Shown here one piece after another: positions 8,364 to 17,027 of a stretch of 64,000 nucleotides of DNA. Positions within the stretch are counted from its first letter, which is position 1, and the number at the start of each line of letters is the position of its first letter. The notes beneath the pieces were generated by a model. That model saw nothing but the letters and a program-made list of their open reading frames with translations. It did not search any database and was not told the DNA's origin. The DNA is from Marinobacter sp. LA51 (GTDB taxonomy: Bacteria; Pseudomonadota; Gammaproteobacteria; Pseudomonadales; Oleiphilaceae): assembly GCF_030297175.1 (NCBI RefSeq), contig NZ_AP028070.1, positions 496,001-560,000 on the forward strand, given 5' to 3'. The translations under genes and the position numbers were made by a program.

Positions 8364-9356
8364 GTGAAGCGGGTGGTTTTGCAGCCTTCCGGGCTCAGCT
8401 TTGACGCCGAGCCCGAAGACGATTTACTGGGCGCTGCCACCAGGGCAGGGATCGCGGTTCCCGCGGCCTGTCGCAACGGGGTGTGTGAACTTTGCGGTGG
8501 CCGGCTGATGGCTGGCACCGCGTTGAATACCCGAAATCAACAGAATATTTCGATCGGTGAACCCCTGATGCTGTGTAGAAGCCGGGCGTTGACTGATCTC
8601 GAACTGGAGATAGACGCCGTTATGGCAGCTGGAGCTAATCAGCCTCGCAAATTTCAGGCAAAGGTCGCGGACGTTCAGTCCATCAGTCATGACGTCTACC
8701 GCGTCGAGCTTCAGCTCCCGCGCCGGCGGGAGCTGTCGTTCCACGCTGGCCAGTATCTGTCGGTGATCCTGCCGGACGCCGATCCCTGCTACTTTTCCAT
8801 TGCCAGCTGTCCTTCGGAGCAGAGCATCGAGCTGCACATCCAGGCGTCACCGGAGTGGGTGTCGGCCCAGAAAGTGATCGACGCGCTGACTTCCGGCGGC
8901 GAGGTGACCCTGGAGTTGCCCCACGGCAAGGCCTGTCTGGCGCAAGCGCCGGCGAAGCCGTTGTTGCTGGTTGCCGCCGGTACCGGTTTTGCGCAGATGA
9001 AGAGCCTGGTGGATTACCTTCGGAGCACCTCCTACAACCAGCCGGTGACGCTGTTCTGGGGCGTGCGCCGTCATGAGGACATGTACCTGCGCTCACTGGC
9101 TCACCGCTGGGACCAGGAGTGGCCAGCGTTTACCTTCCGTCCGGTGGTGGGTGATGACGAGGACAATGATTGGGGCGGACACCACGATCAGCTGGTGCGG
9201 ACCGTATTGGCCACCGGTATGGATTGGGCTAATGTGGAAGTGCATGCCAGTGGTTCACCGACCATGGTGTACACGCTTATGGATGCCCTCATTGAGGCCG
9301 GTCTGCCAGAAGAAGCCTTCTTTTCCGATGTGCTGGAGTACGCGCCCCGGGGTTAG
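8364..9356 (+). CDS. NAD(P)H-flavin reductase-type oxidoreductase with N-terminal 2Fe-2S ferredoxin domain
   Basis: Predicted cytoplasmic electron-transfer protein of 330 residues with three modules: a plant-type 2Fe-2S domain (residues 1-90) with Cys 36, 41, 44 and 71 ('CRNGVCELC' then 'LMLC'), an FAD-binding barrel ('VYRVELQLP', 'FHAGQYLSV', 'YFSIAS') and an NAD-binding domain ('LLLVAAGTGFAQMKSL', 'LFWGVRRHEDMYL'). The GTG at 8364, 10 nt after ubiD, is chosen because residues before it are inside ubiD and unlike the family. In E. coli the adjacent gene is fre, a flavin reductase without the ferredoxin domain, so supply of reduced flavin or electrons for ubiquinone synthesis is inferred. Homologues are often named CDP-6-deoxy-delta-3,4-glucoseen reductase; that name is unlikely here. 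Confidence 0.85.
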   Translation: MKRVVLQPSGLSFDAEPEDDLLGAATRAGIAVPAACRNGVCELCGGRLMAGTALNTRNQQNISIGEPLMLCRSRALTDLELEIDAVMAAGANQPRKFQAKVADVQSISHDVYRVELQLPRRRELSFHAGQYLSVILPDADPCYFSIASCPSEQSIELHIQASPEWVSAQKVIDALTSGGEVTLELPHGKACLAQAPAKPLLLVAAGTGFAQMKSLVDYLRSTSYNQPVTLFWGVRRHEDMYLRSLAHRWDQEWPAFTFRPVVGDDEDNDWGGHHDQLVRTVLATGMDWANVEVHASGSPTMVYTLMDALIEAGLPEEAFFSDVLEYAPRG

Positions 9357-9388
9357 TCAGAAAGATTGGTCGAAGATAGAGAGATCAG

Positions 9389-9416
9389 AAAAACGGGCCA
9401 GCAGGCCCGTTTTTTT
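9389..9416. terminator. Bidirectional intrinsic terminator between the reductase gene and hemY
   Basis: ACGGGCC (9393-9399) pairs with GGCCCGT (9404-9410) around loop AGCA, with five A's on the left and seven T's on the right. It can serve both converging genes. Confidence 0.92.
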
Positions 9417-9437
9417 ATTGGTTTTTCAGGGTAATTT

Positions 9438-10679
9438 TTAGGCCCGTGGCATTGGCAGTTCGGGCAGGCCGTTGTCGTTGGCCAGCCCCTGCATCATCAG
9501 CTTGATGCTGACCTCTTCCTCACCCATGTGCGCGTTCAGCCGACTCAGTTCCGCCAGGGTCTCCCGGCTGCGGCGCAGGCGCAGGCTGGTTTCGAAGTAC
9601 TCGCGGGCCTTGCCCCAAAGCTCGTTGCGCAGACTGAGGCGGCCCAGTGCCAGCAGCAGTTCGGCATTGTTGGGCCGGTCTTTGAGCCATTGTTCGGCGA
9701 CGAGAAGCTGCTCATCCGGTTTCTGTCCCTCAATCCGGCCGTACAGGTTCACCAGTTCATCGCTCCAGTGATTTCTCAGCACCTTGCGTAGCAGGGTTTC
9801 GGTCTGGGCCTCTTCGCCCAGGTTGGCCAACAGTCTGGCGTAGTCCCGGATGGTGTGTTCGTCACGGCGCAGGAAGCCAGGCAGCTCGTCCCACAGGCGA
9901 GTCAGCGGTTCCAACGAGGCGTTCGGGTCTTCCTTGCGCTGCCGGCGACAATCCTCGGCCGCATCTTCCAGCAGGTTGTGCCAAACCAGACGCTGGAGTT
10001 CGTGCAGCTCATCGTCCGGCAGTACGTTGCGCTTGCGCAGCTCGGGCAGCAATTTCGACAGCTCGCTCCAGGCTTCCAGGCGCAGATAGGTGTTCTTCAA
10101 CAGCTTAAGAACGAACGGGTGGTGCGGCGATTGTTTGCGCAGGCGCACCAGAGTGGCCAGGGCCTGTTCCAGGCGATTGCCGGCTAGCTGCAACTGGGCC
10201 TGGGTGATGCCCACGGCCATGTCGGATCCGGGTGTGCTTTCGAAGGCGAGGCGTAGTAGCTCGTCCACGGCTTCGTGATCACCGGATTCGAACGAGGCCT
10301 GGGCCGCAGCCAGGTAATTGATCAGTGGGGTGTCGGCGTTGTTGGCTGAGGAGGTCAGCAGCTTGCGCGCCCGGGGCCAGTTGCCCTCGGCCAGCGCCAG
10401 CAGACCCTGGGTAGTACGACGGCGTGCGCGGCGTTCGTTGCCACGGGCCAGCCATCCGGCAACCACGCCAGTGCTCTGGCGGAAGCGTCGGAACAGGCCG
10501 ACGCTGACCATGATCAGTGCAACCAATGCCACCAGCAAAGCGACACCGACCCAGAAATTGGTTTCGATCAGATAGTGCCCGAGGCTGATGCGGATATAGC
10601 CGAGGTCATATTGCAGACCCATTGACAGCCCGGTCCCGATCAGCAGGGCCAGCAGGACAATCAGCAGCAGGCGAATCAT
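9438..10679 (-). CDS. hemY: Haem biosynthesis-associated TPR protein HemY
   Basis: Inner-membrane protein of 413 residues with two N-terminal membrane segments (about residues 3-21, 'LLLIVLLALLIGTGLSMGL', and 40-62) followed by a cytoplasmic tetratricopeptide-like helical array ('ALAEGNWPRARKLL', 'PNNAELLLALGRLSLRN', 'LWGKAREYFETSLRLR'). It belongs to the HemY-N family that follows hemX in gammaproteobacteria. It is not the protoporphyrinogen oxidase also called HemY in Bacillus. Its exact role in haem metabolism is unsettled. The start overlaps the hemX stop by 4 bp (ATGA), so it is translationally coupled and last in the hemC-D-X-Y operon. Confidence 0.9.
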   Translation of the reverse strand: MIRLLLIVLLALLIGTGLSMGLQYDLGYIRISLGHYLIETNFWVGVALLVALVALIMVSVGLFRRFRQSTGVVAGWLARGNERRARRRTTQGLLALAEGNWPRARKLLTSSANNADTPLINYLAAAQASFESGDHEAVDELLRLAFESTPGSDMAVGITQAQLQLAGNRLEQALATLVRLRKQSPHHPFVLKLLKNTYLRLEAWSELSKLLPELRKRNVLPDDELHELQRLVWHNLLEDAAEDCRRQRKEDPNASLEPLTRLWDELPGFLRRDEHTIRDYARLLANLGEEAQTETLLRKVLRNHWSDELVNLYGRIEGQKPDEQLLVAEQWLKDRPNNAELLLALGRLSLRNELWGKAREYFETSLRLRRSRETLAELSRLNAHMGEEEVSIKLMMQGLANDNGLPELPMPRA

Positions 10680-11815
10680 GAATTATCGCCTCCATTGCCT
10701 TCGGACTTGCCTCGGGTTCCACTTTGAGCCTCGGTCTCTTTCTGTTCGCCGCCATTCAGCCGGCCTGCCAGACGCTGCTTGAGCAGGTCCAGAGACTGGC
10801 TGATGTCCGGCAATTCCGGATCAACATTGCGCCCGGCCAGTTCGCTCAGGGTGTCTGACAGTGCTGTGACCCGAGGGTTGCTGGCGTCGTACCAGCTGTC
10901 GATGGTGCTGCGGGCCTTGGTCAGTGCCCGTTCGTACAGCGGCTGGTTACCGCGGAGTACCGCCATTTCCGCCTCTTCCAGCATCAGCTGCAGATTCAGG
11001 CGGGCGTAGGCACTCTGGTCCGGAGATAGCAGCGGTTTTACCGGTTCGTCCATACGCCGCACGACCACGACCTGCTTCAACGTTGTCTTGGCGGTGTTCC
11101 AGGCCTGGCTCAGGGCGCCAGATTCCTCCCCTGTATCGGCGGAGGTATCGCCATCTTTACGAACAAAGCCCGGCGCCTGCTCGCTGATCAGGGCCTGGTC
11201 GGTGAGCTGGTGAATGCTGTCGATAGCCGCTTCGAGCTTCAGGTACAGCCCGGTGCGGTCAACGCCGCTGATGCTCTTGAGTGCGAGGATTTCCCGGGCC
11301 AGTTGCTGGCGGACCGGGTACACGCCAATGTCGTCGGATTCGGTCAGCACCTCGTCGGCGGCTTCCAATGCCGAGCGGGCACCGCGGATGTCCTTTTCAA
11401 TCATCAGGCGCTGATTGGCGATCCTCAGCAAGTACTCCGCTTCGGCCAGCAGCCAGTCAGTACGGGTGCGGTTGCCGGCTTCCAGCAATTCCCGGGCGTT
11501 GTGATCGATCTGGCGTTGCTGTCGGGCGATCAGTTCCCGTTGCGCGCTCAGGGTCTGCTCCAGGGATTGCAGGCGCTGATTCTGCTCGCTGCCGCGATCG
11601 CCGTAGCGGTCCTCAAGCTGAGCCGTGTCCTGCTGGAGATTGTCGAGTGAGGCCAGAACGGCCTGGTGGTTGTTCCACTGCTGCCAGCTCCACAAAGCCA
11701 GGGCAATGGCCAATATCAGGGCGACGATGGCAATGAGCCAGACCGGCCAGAGCCTCTGGCGCTGTGCTGGTTCCTTGGCGAGAGTGGCGGGCAGTTGATT
11801 AGTTGTCTCAGTCAC
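10676..11815 (-). CDS. hemX: HemX-family membrane protein of the haem operon
   Basis: A 379-residue inner-membrane protein with a single N-terminal transmembrane helix (about residues 23-47, 'LWPVWLIAIVALILAIALAL') and a long, helical, Gln/Arg/Leu-rich periplasmic part with coiled-coil character ('LEDRYGDRGSEQNQRLQSLE', 'RELIARQQRQIDHNARELLE'). It fits the HemX family that was once called uroporphyrinogen-III C-methyltransferase by analogy. No methyltransferase motif is visible. The last 30 residues are polar and low in complexity. It lies 8 nt after hemD and overlaps hemY by 4 bp. Confidence 0.9.
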   Translation of the reverse strand: MTETTNQLPATLAKEPAQRQRLWPVWLIAIVALILAIALALWSWQQWNNHQAVLASLDNLQQDTAQLEDRYGDRGSEQNQRLQSLEQTLSAQRELIARQQRQIDHNARELLEAGNRTRTDWLLAEAEYLLRIANQRLMIEKDIRGARSALEAADEVLTESDDIGVYPVRQQLAREILALKSISGVDRTGLYLKLEAAIDSIHQLTDQALISEQAPGFVRKDGDTSADTGEESGALSQAWNTAKTTLKQVVVVRRMDEPVKPLLSPDQSAYARLNLQLMLEEAEMAVLRGNQPLYERALTKARSTIDSWYDASNPRVTALSDTLSELAGRNVDPELPDISQSLDLLKQRLAGRLNGGEQKETEAQSGTRGKSEGNGGDNS

Positions 11816-11823
11816 GGGCGTCC

Positions 11824-12636
11824 TTACTTAACTGTTCCGGAGCTACCGTCCCGGCCGTTCAGTTGCTCTGCAACGGTGGCCACGATGTCGTTGTCGGCAA
11901 GGCTTCCTGGTATGCACGGAAATTCGAACCCTGCAGTACGAGCCTGGTCGGCGACCCGATCTGCGGGAACAATCAATAACCTATCGTATAGATTATGGTC
12001 GCTCTTCGCACATAGTGCGATGAGATTGTTCAAGGTTTCGCCCGAGAGCGTGACGATGGCCTCGGGAGCAAAGTCGCCCAGCAGGTGATCAATCTGTTCG
12101 CTGGAGTGGTCGGGCAGGTAGCGGCGATACAGCGGCAGCACGGTCACCTGAGCGCCCCTCGCTTCCAGGGTTTCCCGAATCAGTTCGCGGCCGTCTTCGC
12201 CGCGTGCCAGCAGTACCCGCTCACCGTCAATCCGGGCCAGGGAGGGTAAGGCCAGCAGCGCTTCGCTGGTCCAGCCCTGGGCCGGTCGGCGCGGGCTCAG
12301 TCCTTGCTCGGCCAGCACCGCGGCGGTTCCGGAACCGACGGCGTACCAGCGAATGCCGGTCGGAATCTGTGGCCACCAGGTGTCTACCTCGTCCAGAAGC
12401 AGGCGGGCCGCGTAGGGGCTGACGGTGATGATGTGGGTGAAGTGATCGAGGCTGAGAATCAGCGTGCGGCGCTCCGGTGTCTCCGGCAAGGGCTCGCGCT
12501 CGATAAGGGGCAGCACCCGGGGCACCGCGCCAGCTTCACGAAAACACTGGGCAAGACGGGAGGCTTCGGGTTCGGGCCGGCAGATCAGGATGTGCCGGCC
12601 CTGGAGATCGGGCAACTTAGCGGGGGGTGTGGCCAT
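11824..12636 (-). CDS. hemD: Uroporphyrinogen-III synthase
   Basis: HemD closes and inverts ring D of hydroxymethylbilane to give uroporphyrinogen III. It is a poorly conserved two-domain family, supported here by length (270 residues), '[20 protein letters not shown]' at the N-terminus, '[13 protein letters not shown]', '[20 protein letters not shown]' and by position directly after hemC. The start is placed at ATG 12636, overlapping the hemC 3' end by 20 bp. A start 9 codons upstream is possible but adds residues not expected in the family. No strong Shine-Dalgarno is seen, consistent with translational coupling to hemC. Confidence 0.93.
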   Translation of the reverse strand: MATPPAKLPDLQGRHILICRPEPEASRLAQCFREAGAVPRVLPLIEREPLPETPERRTLILSLDHFTHIITVSPYAARLLLDEVDTWWPQIPTGIRWYAVGSGTAAVLAEQGLSPRRPAQGWTSEALLALPSLARIDGERVLLARGEDGRELIRETLEARGAQVTVLPLYRRYLPDHSSEQIDHLLGDFAPEAIVTLSGETLNNLIALCAKSDHNLYDRLLIVPADRVADQARTAGFEFPCIPGSLADNDIVATVAEQLNGRDGSSGTVK

Positions 12637-13558
12637 AGATCTCAGCCAGTACCTTGTCGGCACCGAGTGCGAGCAGGTCTTCGGCCAGCTCGCGGCCCAG
12701 GCGTTCGCCTTCGCTGCGAGGTGCCCGGCCTTCTACCCGCAAGATCTGGGTGCCATCAACGGCGCCGACCAGGCCGCGCAGCCAGAGTGTGTCGTTATCT
12801 TCCAGCAGGGCGTAGGCAGCGATGGGCACCTGGCAGCCGCCTTCGAGCCGACGGTTGAGGGCACGCTCGGCGCTGACCCGATCCCAGGTGTCGACGTGGT
12901 TCAGCGGCTCCAGCATGGCGCGCAGCTCGTTGTCGTCGAGCCGGCATTCAATGCCGAGCGCGCCCTGGCCGACGGCTGGCAGCGAAATGGTGTCCGGCAG
13001 GCAGTAGCGGATGCGGTCGTGGAAGCCCAGCCGCTTGAGGCCGGAGCTGGCCAGAACGATGGCTTCGTAGTCACCGGCGTCGAGCTTGGCCAGACGGGTG
13101 TTGACGTTGCCCCGTAGCACGCGGATCTGCAGATCCGGGCGGTAGGCCCGCAGTTGCGCCTCACGGCGCAGACTGGCGGTGCCAACCACAGCGCCATTGG
13201 GCAGGGCGTCAACATTGTCGTAGTTGTTGCTCACGAACGCGTCGGTCGGGTCCTCGCGCTCGCAAATAGCGACCAGGCCGAGGCCTTCCGGGAAGTGCAT
13301 CGGAACGTCTTTCATGGAGTGCACGGCCAGATCCGCACGGCCATCCAACATGGCCTCTTCCAGCTCCTTCACGAACAGACCCTTGCCACCGATCTTGGCC
13401 AGGGGCACATCCAGGATCTTATCGCCCTGGGTCTTGATCTTGACCAGCTCAACGGTGATGTCGTCGTTCAGCCGTTCCAGTTCCGCTTTGATGAATTCTG
13501 CCTGCCACAGTGCCAGTGCACTGCTGCGGGTTGCGATGCGAAGGGTGCGTTTGGACAT
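12617..13558 (-). CDS. hemC: Porphobilinogen deaminase (hydroxymethylbilane synthase)
   Basis: Polymerises four porphobilinogens into hydroxymethylbilane on a dipyrromethane cofactor. The 313 residues match E. coli HemC. Visible: '[16 protein letters not shown]' at the start, '[20 protein letters not shown]' with the following '[11 protein letters not shown]', '[11 protein letters not shown]' with the catalytic Asp, '[13 protein letters not shown]', and '[10 protein letters not shown]' near residue 245, whose Cys holds the cofactor. ATG 13558 is preferred to the in-frame GTG three codons earlier because the family begins at this point. First gene of hemCDXY, 95 nt downstream of algR on the same strand. 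Confidence 0.97.
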   Translation of the reverse strand: MSKRTLRIATRSSALALWQAEFIKAELERLNDDITVELVKIKTQGDKILDVPLAKIGGKGLFVKELEEAMLDGRADLAVHSMKDVPMHFPEGLGLVAICEREDPTDAFVSNNYDNVDALPNGAVVGTASLRREAQLRAYRPDLQIRVLRGNVNTRLAKLDAGDYEAIVLASSGLKRLGFHDRIRYCLPDTISLPAVGQGALGIECRLDDNELRAMLEPLNHVDTWDRVSAERALNRRLEGGCQVPIAAYALLEDNDTLWLRGLVGAVDGTQILRVEGRAPRSEGERLGRELAEDLLALGADKVLAEIYGHTPR

Positions 13559-13653
13559 GCCACTCACTGTCGGTTCGGTAAATGTACGCCAAGGTTACCT
13601 TGTGACGGCAAAAATGTCCCGCGATCGGTGTTGTGGCTTCCCGAGGGAAGACC

Positions 13654-14415
13654 TTAGCCCGGTTGGTGTTCCTGCAGCCACTGGCGCACGCTGCTGGCGT
13701 GTCGACGGCTCACTGGCAGTTCGCCCTGGCCGTCGCGCAGCGCGACCACGCTCTGGCCATCGGCGGTGCGTCGTAAAGCCTGGATGAAGCGCACGCCAAC
13801 CAGGGTGTGGCGGTGAATGCGCAGCAAGTGATGGGGGTAGCTGCCTTCGAGTTCCTTGAGGGTGAAATCGCACACGGTTTCACCCGCGGCGTGGTGTAGG
13901 GTCACGTACTTCTGGTCGGCCTCGCAGTACAGGATATCGGCAAGGTCAATCAATTCGGTGCCCCGGTAGGTGCGCACCGCGAGCTGTTCATCGTTGGCAG
14001 TGCTTTGCTCCGTCAGTGTCTGCCGCTGCACCCGGTTGACCCGGCCAACCCGCCCCAGAGCATCGGCCAGGGCTTCCTTGCGCACCGGTTTGAGCAGGTA
14101 GGCGGTGGCCTGAACGCCGAAGGCCTGGATCGCATAGTGGTCGTAAGCGGTGCAGAAGATCAGTGCGGGCGGGTTGGTGAGTTGTTCCAGTCGGGCCGCT
14201 GCCTCCATGCCATCCATGCCGGGCATCCGGATATCCAGCAACAGGATGTCCGGTTCCAGAGTCGCCATCTGACGCAGGGCCGCATCGCCGTCCGCGGCCT
14301 CGCCGCACACCGTGTACTCGGGAAGTGCACTGACCAGCCGGCGCAACCGTTCCCGTGCCAGCGGTTCGTCGTCGGCGATCAGGATTCTGCGGGGGCTTGA
14401 AGGGCTGCTGGGCAT
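13654..14415 (-). CDS. algR: LytTR-family response regulator AlgR
   Basis: Cytoplasmic response regulator of 253 residues. The N-terminal receiver has the acidic pocket 'ADDEPLARERLRRLV' (Asp15-Asp16) and phospho-acceptor Asp at about 61 in 'ILLLDIRMPGMDGMEAA', with the conserved Lys in 'YLLKPVRKEAL'. The C-terminal LytTR DNA-binding domain ('LADILYCEADQKYVTLHH', 'LRIHRHTLVGVRFIQAL') binds direct repeats. In P. aeruginosa AlgR controls twitching motility, alginate and virulence genes and lies next to hemC, as here. Only 9 nt separate it from its kinase gene upstream. Confidence 0.93.
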   Translation of the reverse strand: MPSSPSSPRRILIADDEPLARERLRRLVSALPEYTVCGEAADGDAALRQMATLEPDILLLDIRMPGMDGMEAAARLEQLTNPPALIFCTAYDHYAIQAFGVQATAYLLKPVRKEALADALGRVGRVNRVQRQTLTEQSTANDEQLAVRTYRGTELIDLADILYCEADQKYVTLHHAAGETVCDFTLKELEGSYPHHLLRIHRHTLVGVRFIQALRRTADGQSVVALRDGQGELPVSRRHASSVRQWLQEHQPG

Positions 14416-14424
14416 GGCGGGTAA

Positions 14425-15546
14425 TCAGCTCCTCTGGTCTGTGGCTGGCTGGGAGTTCGCGCTCTGGCGCGGGAGTCTCAGGGTGACCGTGTAAATGTTG
14501 TTGTGGTGACTCTGTTTGAGCACCGCCGGAGCGCCAAAAAGCGCCTGCAGGCGCAGCCGGATGTTGGCCAGGGCCATCCGGTTGCCCTCGTGCTGGCGAT
14601 CGTTCTGATCCGGTATCGGGTTCTGAACCATCAAGTATACAAAATCCCCGCGGGACTGCGCCTCAATGCGCACGATGCCACCGTCGGGCCGGGGCTGGAT
14701 GCCGTGGTAAATGGCGTTTTCCACCAGCGGCTGCAGTGACAGGGGCGGAATGGCCTGGGCCTCAAGCCCCGGTTCGATGGCCCACTCCAGGGTCAGGCGG
14801 TCGCCCAGACGCAGGGCTTCAATGGCCAGATAACGCTGGCACAGGTCCAGCTCCTGGTTCAGGGGAATGAGTTGGTCGACGGTGCGCAGGCTGGCCCGGA
14901 ACAGCTCCGACAGGTCCAGAACGGCTTCTTCAGCCTGGTCCGGATTGACCGCGATCAGGCTGGCGATGGTGTTCATACTGTTGAACAGAAAGTGAGGCTG
15001 AATCCGGGCCTGAAGCGCAGTCAGGTGAGACTGCATTTCGGCTTCCCGCTGCTGTTGCCACTGATGCTGCAGGTAAAAATAACGCAGCACCATCAGTACG
15101 ATCAGCAGGGCGAGCAGTAGTTTCTTGGCGATACCCTGCCAAACCGCGACCCCGGCCTGGGGGTGCAGGACGCTGTCGGCAAACAGGCTGAACGCGAACA
15201 CGTCCAACAGCACAATGGTGACAATACTGAGAGTGGCCTTGGTCACCGTCAGCCGTGCCAGCCATTGCCGCAGCAGGCAGATTAGCGCGGCACTGGTCAG
15301 GGTGGTCCACTGCACGAAGAGTGACAGCAGGCCAAAGTAGTTCCAGTCGATCCAGCCGGCCTCGGCCTGGACGATTGCCAGCACCAGCACCAGCAGTTCG
15401 CTGGTGATCAGCAGCATGAACACTGCCCGCACCCGGCACAGGTCTGGTACAAAGAATTCGCTGACGTCTACCGCTTTGTCACCGTTCAGGGGTGGCTCCT
15501 TTACATCGGCCAGAATGCTATACTCCCGCCACACTAATGTACCCAA
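14425..15546 (-). CDS. algZ: LytS-type sensor histidine kinase AlgZ/FimS
   Basis: Membrane histidine kinase partnering AlgR. Four hydrophobic segments fill residues 40-155; a His_kinase domain follows with phospho-acceptor His185 in 'IQPHFLFNSMNTIASLI', then an unconventional ATPase domain ('LQPLVENAIYHGIQPRPDGG', 'MALANIRLRLQALFG'). The start is uncertain: ATG 15546 is the longest choice (373 aa), but family members begin near 'SEFFVPDLC' (about residue 29). AAAGGAG at about codons 16-18 precedes only a non-standard in-frame CTG at codon 20. The argH promoter candidate lies inside the longest version. Confidence 0.9.
   Translation of the reverse strand: MGTLVWREYSILADVKEPPLNGDKAVDVSEFFVPDLCRVRAVFMLLITSELLVLVLAIVQAEAGWIDWNYFGLLSLFVQWTTLTSAALICLLRQWLARLTVTKATLSIVTIVLLDVFAFSLFADSVLHPQAGVAVWQGIAKKLLLALLIVLMVLRYFYLQHQWQQQREAEMQSHLTALQARIQPHFLFNSMNTIASLIAVNPDQAEEAVLDLSELFRASLRTVDQLIPLNQELDLCQRYLAIEALRLGDRLTLEWAIEPGLEAQAIPPLSLQPLVENAIYHGIQPRPDGGIVRIEAQSRGDFVYLMVQNPIPDQNDRQHEGNRMALANIRLRLQALFGAPAVLKQSHHNNIYTVTLRLPRQSANSQPATDQRS
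15516..15524 (+). promoter_or_regulatory. Extended -10 promoter of argH
   Basis: TGCTATACT (15516-15524) matches the extended -10 pattern TGnTATAAT with 5/6 in the hexamer. No good -35 lies 16-18 bp upstream, as is normal for this promoter class. Initiation near 15531 gives a leader of about 60 nt before argH. Confidence 0.5.
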
Positions 15547-15589
15547 TTCCCGGCCGATGATGCCGGGCTGTCAGCAGGAAAGATAGACC

Positions 15590-16999
15590 ATGACGGATCA
15601 GAACAAACCTGACCAGGCCACAACGTCTGAAAAACCCTGGGGCGGACGCTTCAGCGAGCCGACCGACGCCTTCGTCGAGCGCTTCACCGCATCCGTGGGC
15701 TTTGATCAGCGCCTGTATCACCATGACATCACCGGTTCCATCGCCCACGCCACCATGCTGGCCGCGGTGGGCGTGCTGACTGAAGAAGAACGCGACACCA
15801 TCATTGAAGGCCTGAAGGCGGTCAAGGCCGACATCGAAGCCGGCACGTTCCAGTGGTCCGTGAGCCTGGAAGACGTTCACATGAACATTGAGGCGCGGCT
15901 GACCGACCGCATCGGCATCACCGGCAAGAAGTTGCACACCGGTCGCAGTCGTAACGACCAGGTCGCTACCGATATCCGCCTGTACCTGCGCGACGAGATC
16001 GATGTCATCACCGAAGAGCTGCATCGCCTGCAGCTGGGGTTGCTGGATCTGGCCGAGCGCGAGGCGGAGACCATCATGCCCGGTTTCACCCACTTGCAAA
16101 CCGCCCAGCCGGTCACCTTTGGCCACCATCTGTTGGCCTGGTACGAGATGCTGGTACGCGATGCAGAGCGTTTGCAGGATTGTCGCAAGCGGGTCAATGT
16201 CATGCCCCTTGGCGCTGCTGCCCTGGCCGGCACCACCTATCCCATCGATCGCAACATGACGGCGCAGCTGCTGGGCTTTGATCGCCCGAGCGAGAACTCG
16301 CTGGATTCGGTCAGTGACCGGGATTTTGCGATCGAATTCTGCAGCTTCTCCGCGCTGCTGATGACCCACCTGTCGCGCTTCAGCGAGGAACTGGTGCTGT
16401 GGACCTCGGCCCAGTTTGATTTTATCGATCTGCCAGACCGGTTCTGTACCGGTTCGTCGATCATGCCCCAGAAGAAGAATCCGGATGTACCGGAGCTGGT
16501 GCGCGGCAAAACCGGCCGGGTTAATGGTCACCTGATCAGCCTGCTGACCCTGATGAAAAGCCAGCCGTTGGCCTACAACAAGGACAACCAGGAAGACAAG
16601 GAGCCACTGTTTGACACCGTCGACACCATCAAGGGCTGCCTGAAGGCCTACGCCGACATGGTCCCGGCGATTCGTGCCAAGGCCGACAACATGCGTGTGG
16701 CGGCCAAGCATGGTTTCTCCACCGCCACCGATCTGGCCGACTACCTGGTCAAAAAGGGCGTGGCCTTTCGCGATGCCCATGAGATTGTTGGTAAGTCGGT
16801 TGCCTTTGGCGTGGCGGAGGGCCGTGACTTGTCGGACATGACCCTGGACGAACTGAAACAGTTCTCGGACGTGATCGGTGAGGATGTATTCGACGTGCTG
16901 ACCCTGGAAGGCTCGGTCCAGGCCCGGGATCACCTGGGTGGCACAGCGCCGAATCAGGTGCGGGCCGCCGTCGGTCGAGCGCGCAAGCTGCTGGGCTGA
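15590..16999 (+). CDS. argH: Argininosuccinate lyase
   Basis: Last enzyme of arginine biosynthesis; cleaves argininosuccinate into arginine and fumarate. The homotetrameric, fumarase/aspartase-superfamily protein is 469 residues long. Visible: '[17 protein letters not shown]' at the start, '[11 protein letters not shown]', '[20 protein letters not shown]', '[20 protein letters not shown]' and the superfamily signature '[20 protein letters not shown]' near 287-306, which holds the catalytic Ser. The ATG at 15590 has AGGAAAG about 9 nt upstream. It diverges from algZ and converges on the GGDEF/EAL gene 28 nt downstream. Confidence 0.98.
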   Translation: MTDQNKPDQATTSEKPWGGRFSEPTDAFVERFTASVGFDQRLYHHDITGSIAHATMLAAVGVLTEEERDTIIEGLKAVKADIEAGTFQWSVSLEDVHMNIEARLTDRIGITGKKLHTGRSRNDQVATDIRLYLRDEIDVITEELHRLQLGLLDLAEREAETIMPGFTHLQTAQPVTFGHHLLAWYEMLVRDAERLQDCRKRVNVMPLGAAALAGTTYPIDRNMTAQLLGFDRPSENSLDSVSDRDFAIEFCSFSALLMTHLSRFSEELVLWTSAQFDFIDLPDRFCTGSSIMPQKKNPDVPELVRGKTGRVNGHLISLLTLMKSQPLAYNKDNQEDKEPLFDTVDTIKGCLKAYADMVPAIRAKADNMRVAAKHGFSTATDLADYLVKKGVAFRDAHEIVGKSVAFGVAEGRDLSDMTLDELKQFSDVIGEDVFDVLTLEGSVQARDHLGGTAPNQVRAAVGRARKLLG

Positions 17000-17027
17000 G
17001 TCCGGCCAGGTGACCAGGGCGCGCGGT

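Noticed and set aside
10676..11815. HemX as a uroporphyrinogen-III C-methyltransferase
   Set aside because: That historical name is not supported: there is no SAM-binding methylase motif, only one membrane helix and coiled-coil-like sequence.
15500..15524. Standard sigma-70 promoter TTTACA/TATACT for argH
   Set aside because: The spacer is only 13 bp, so only the extended -10 interpretation was kept.
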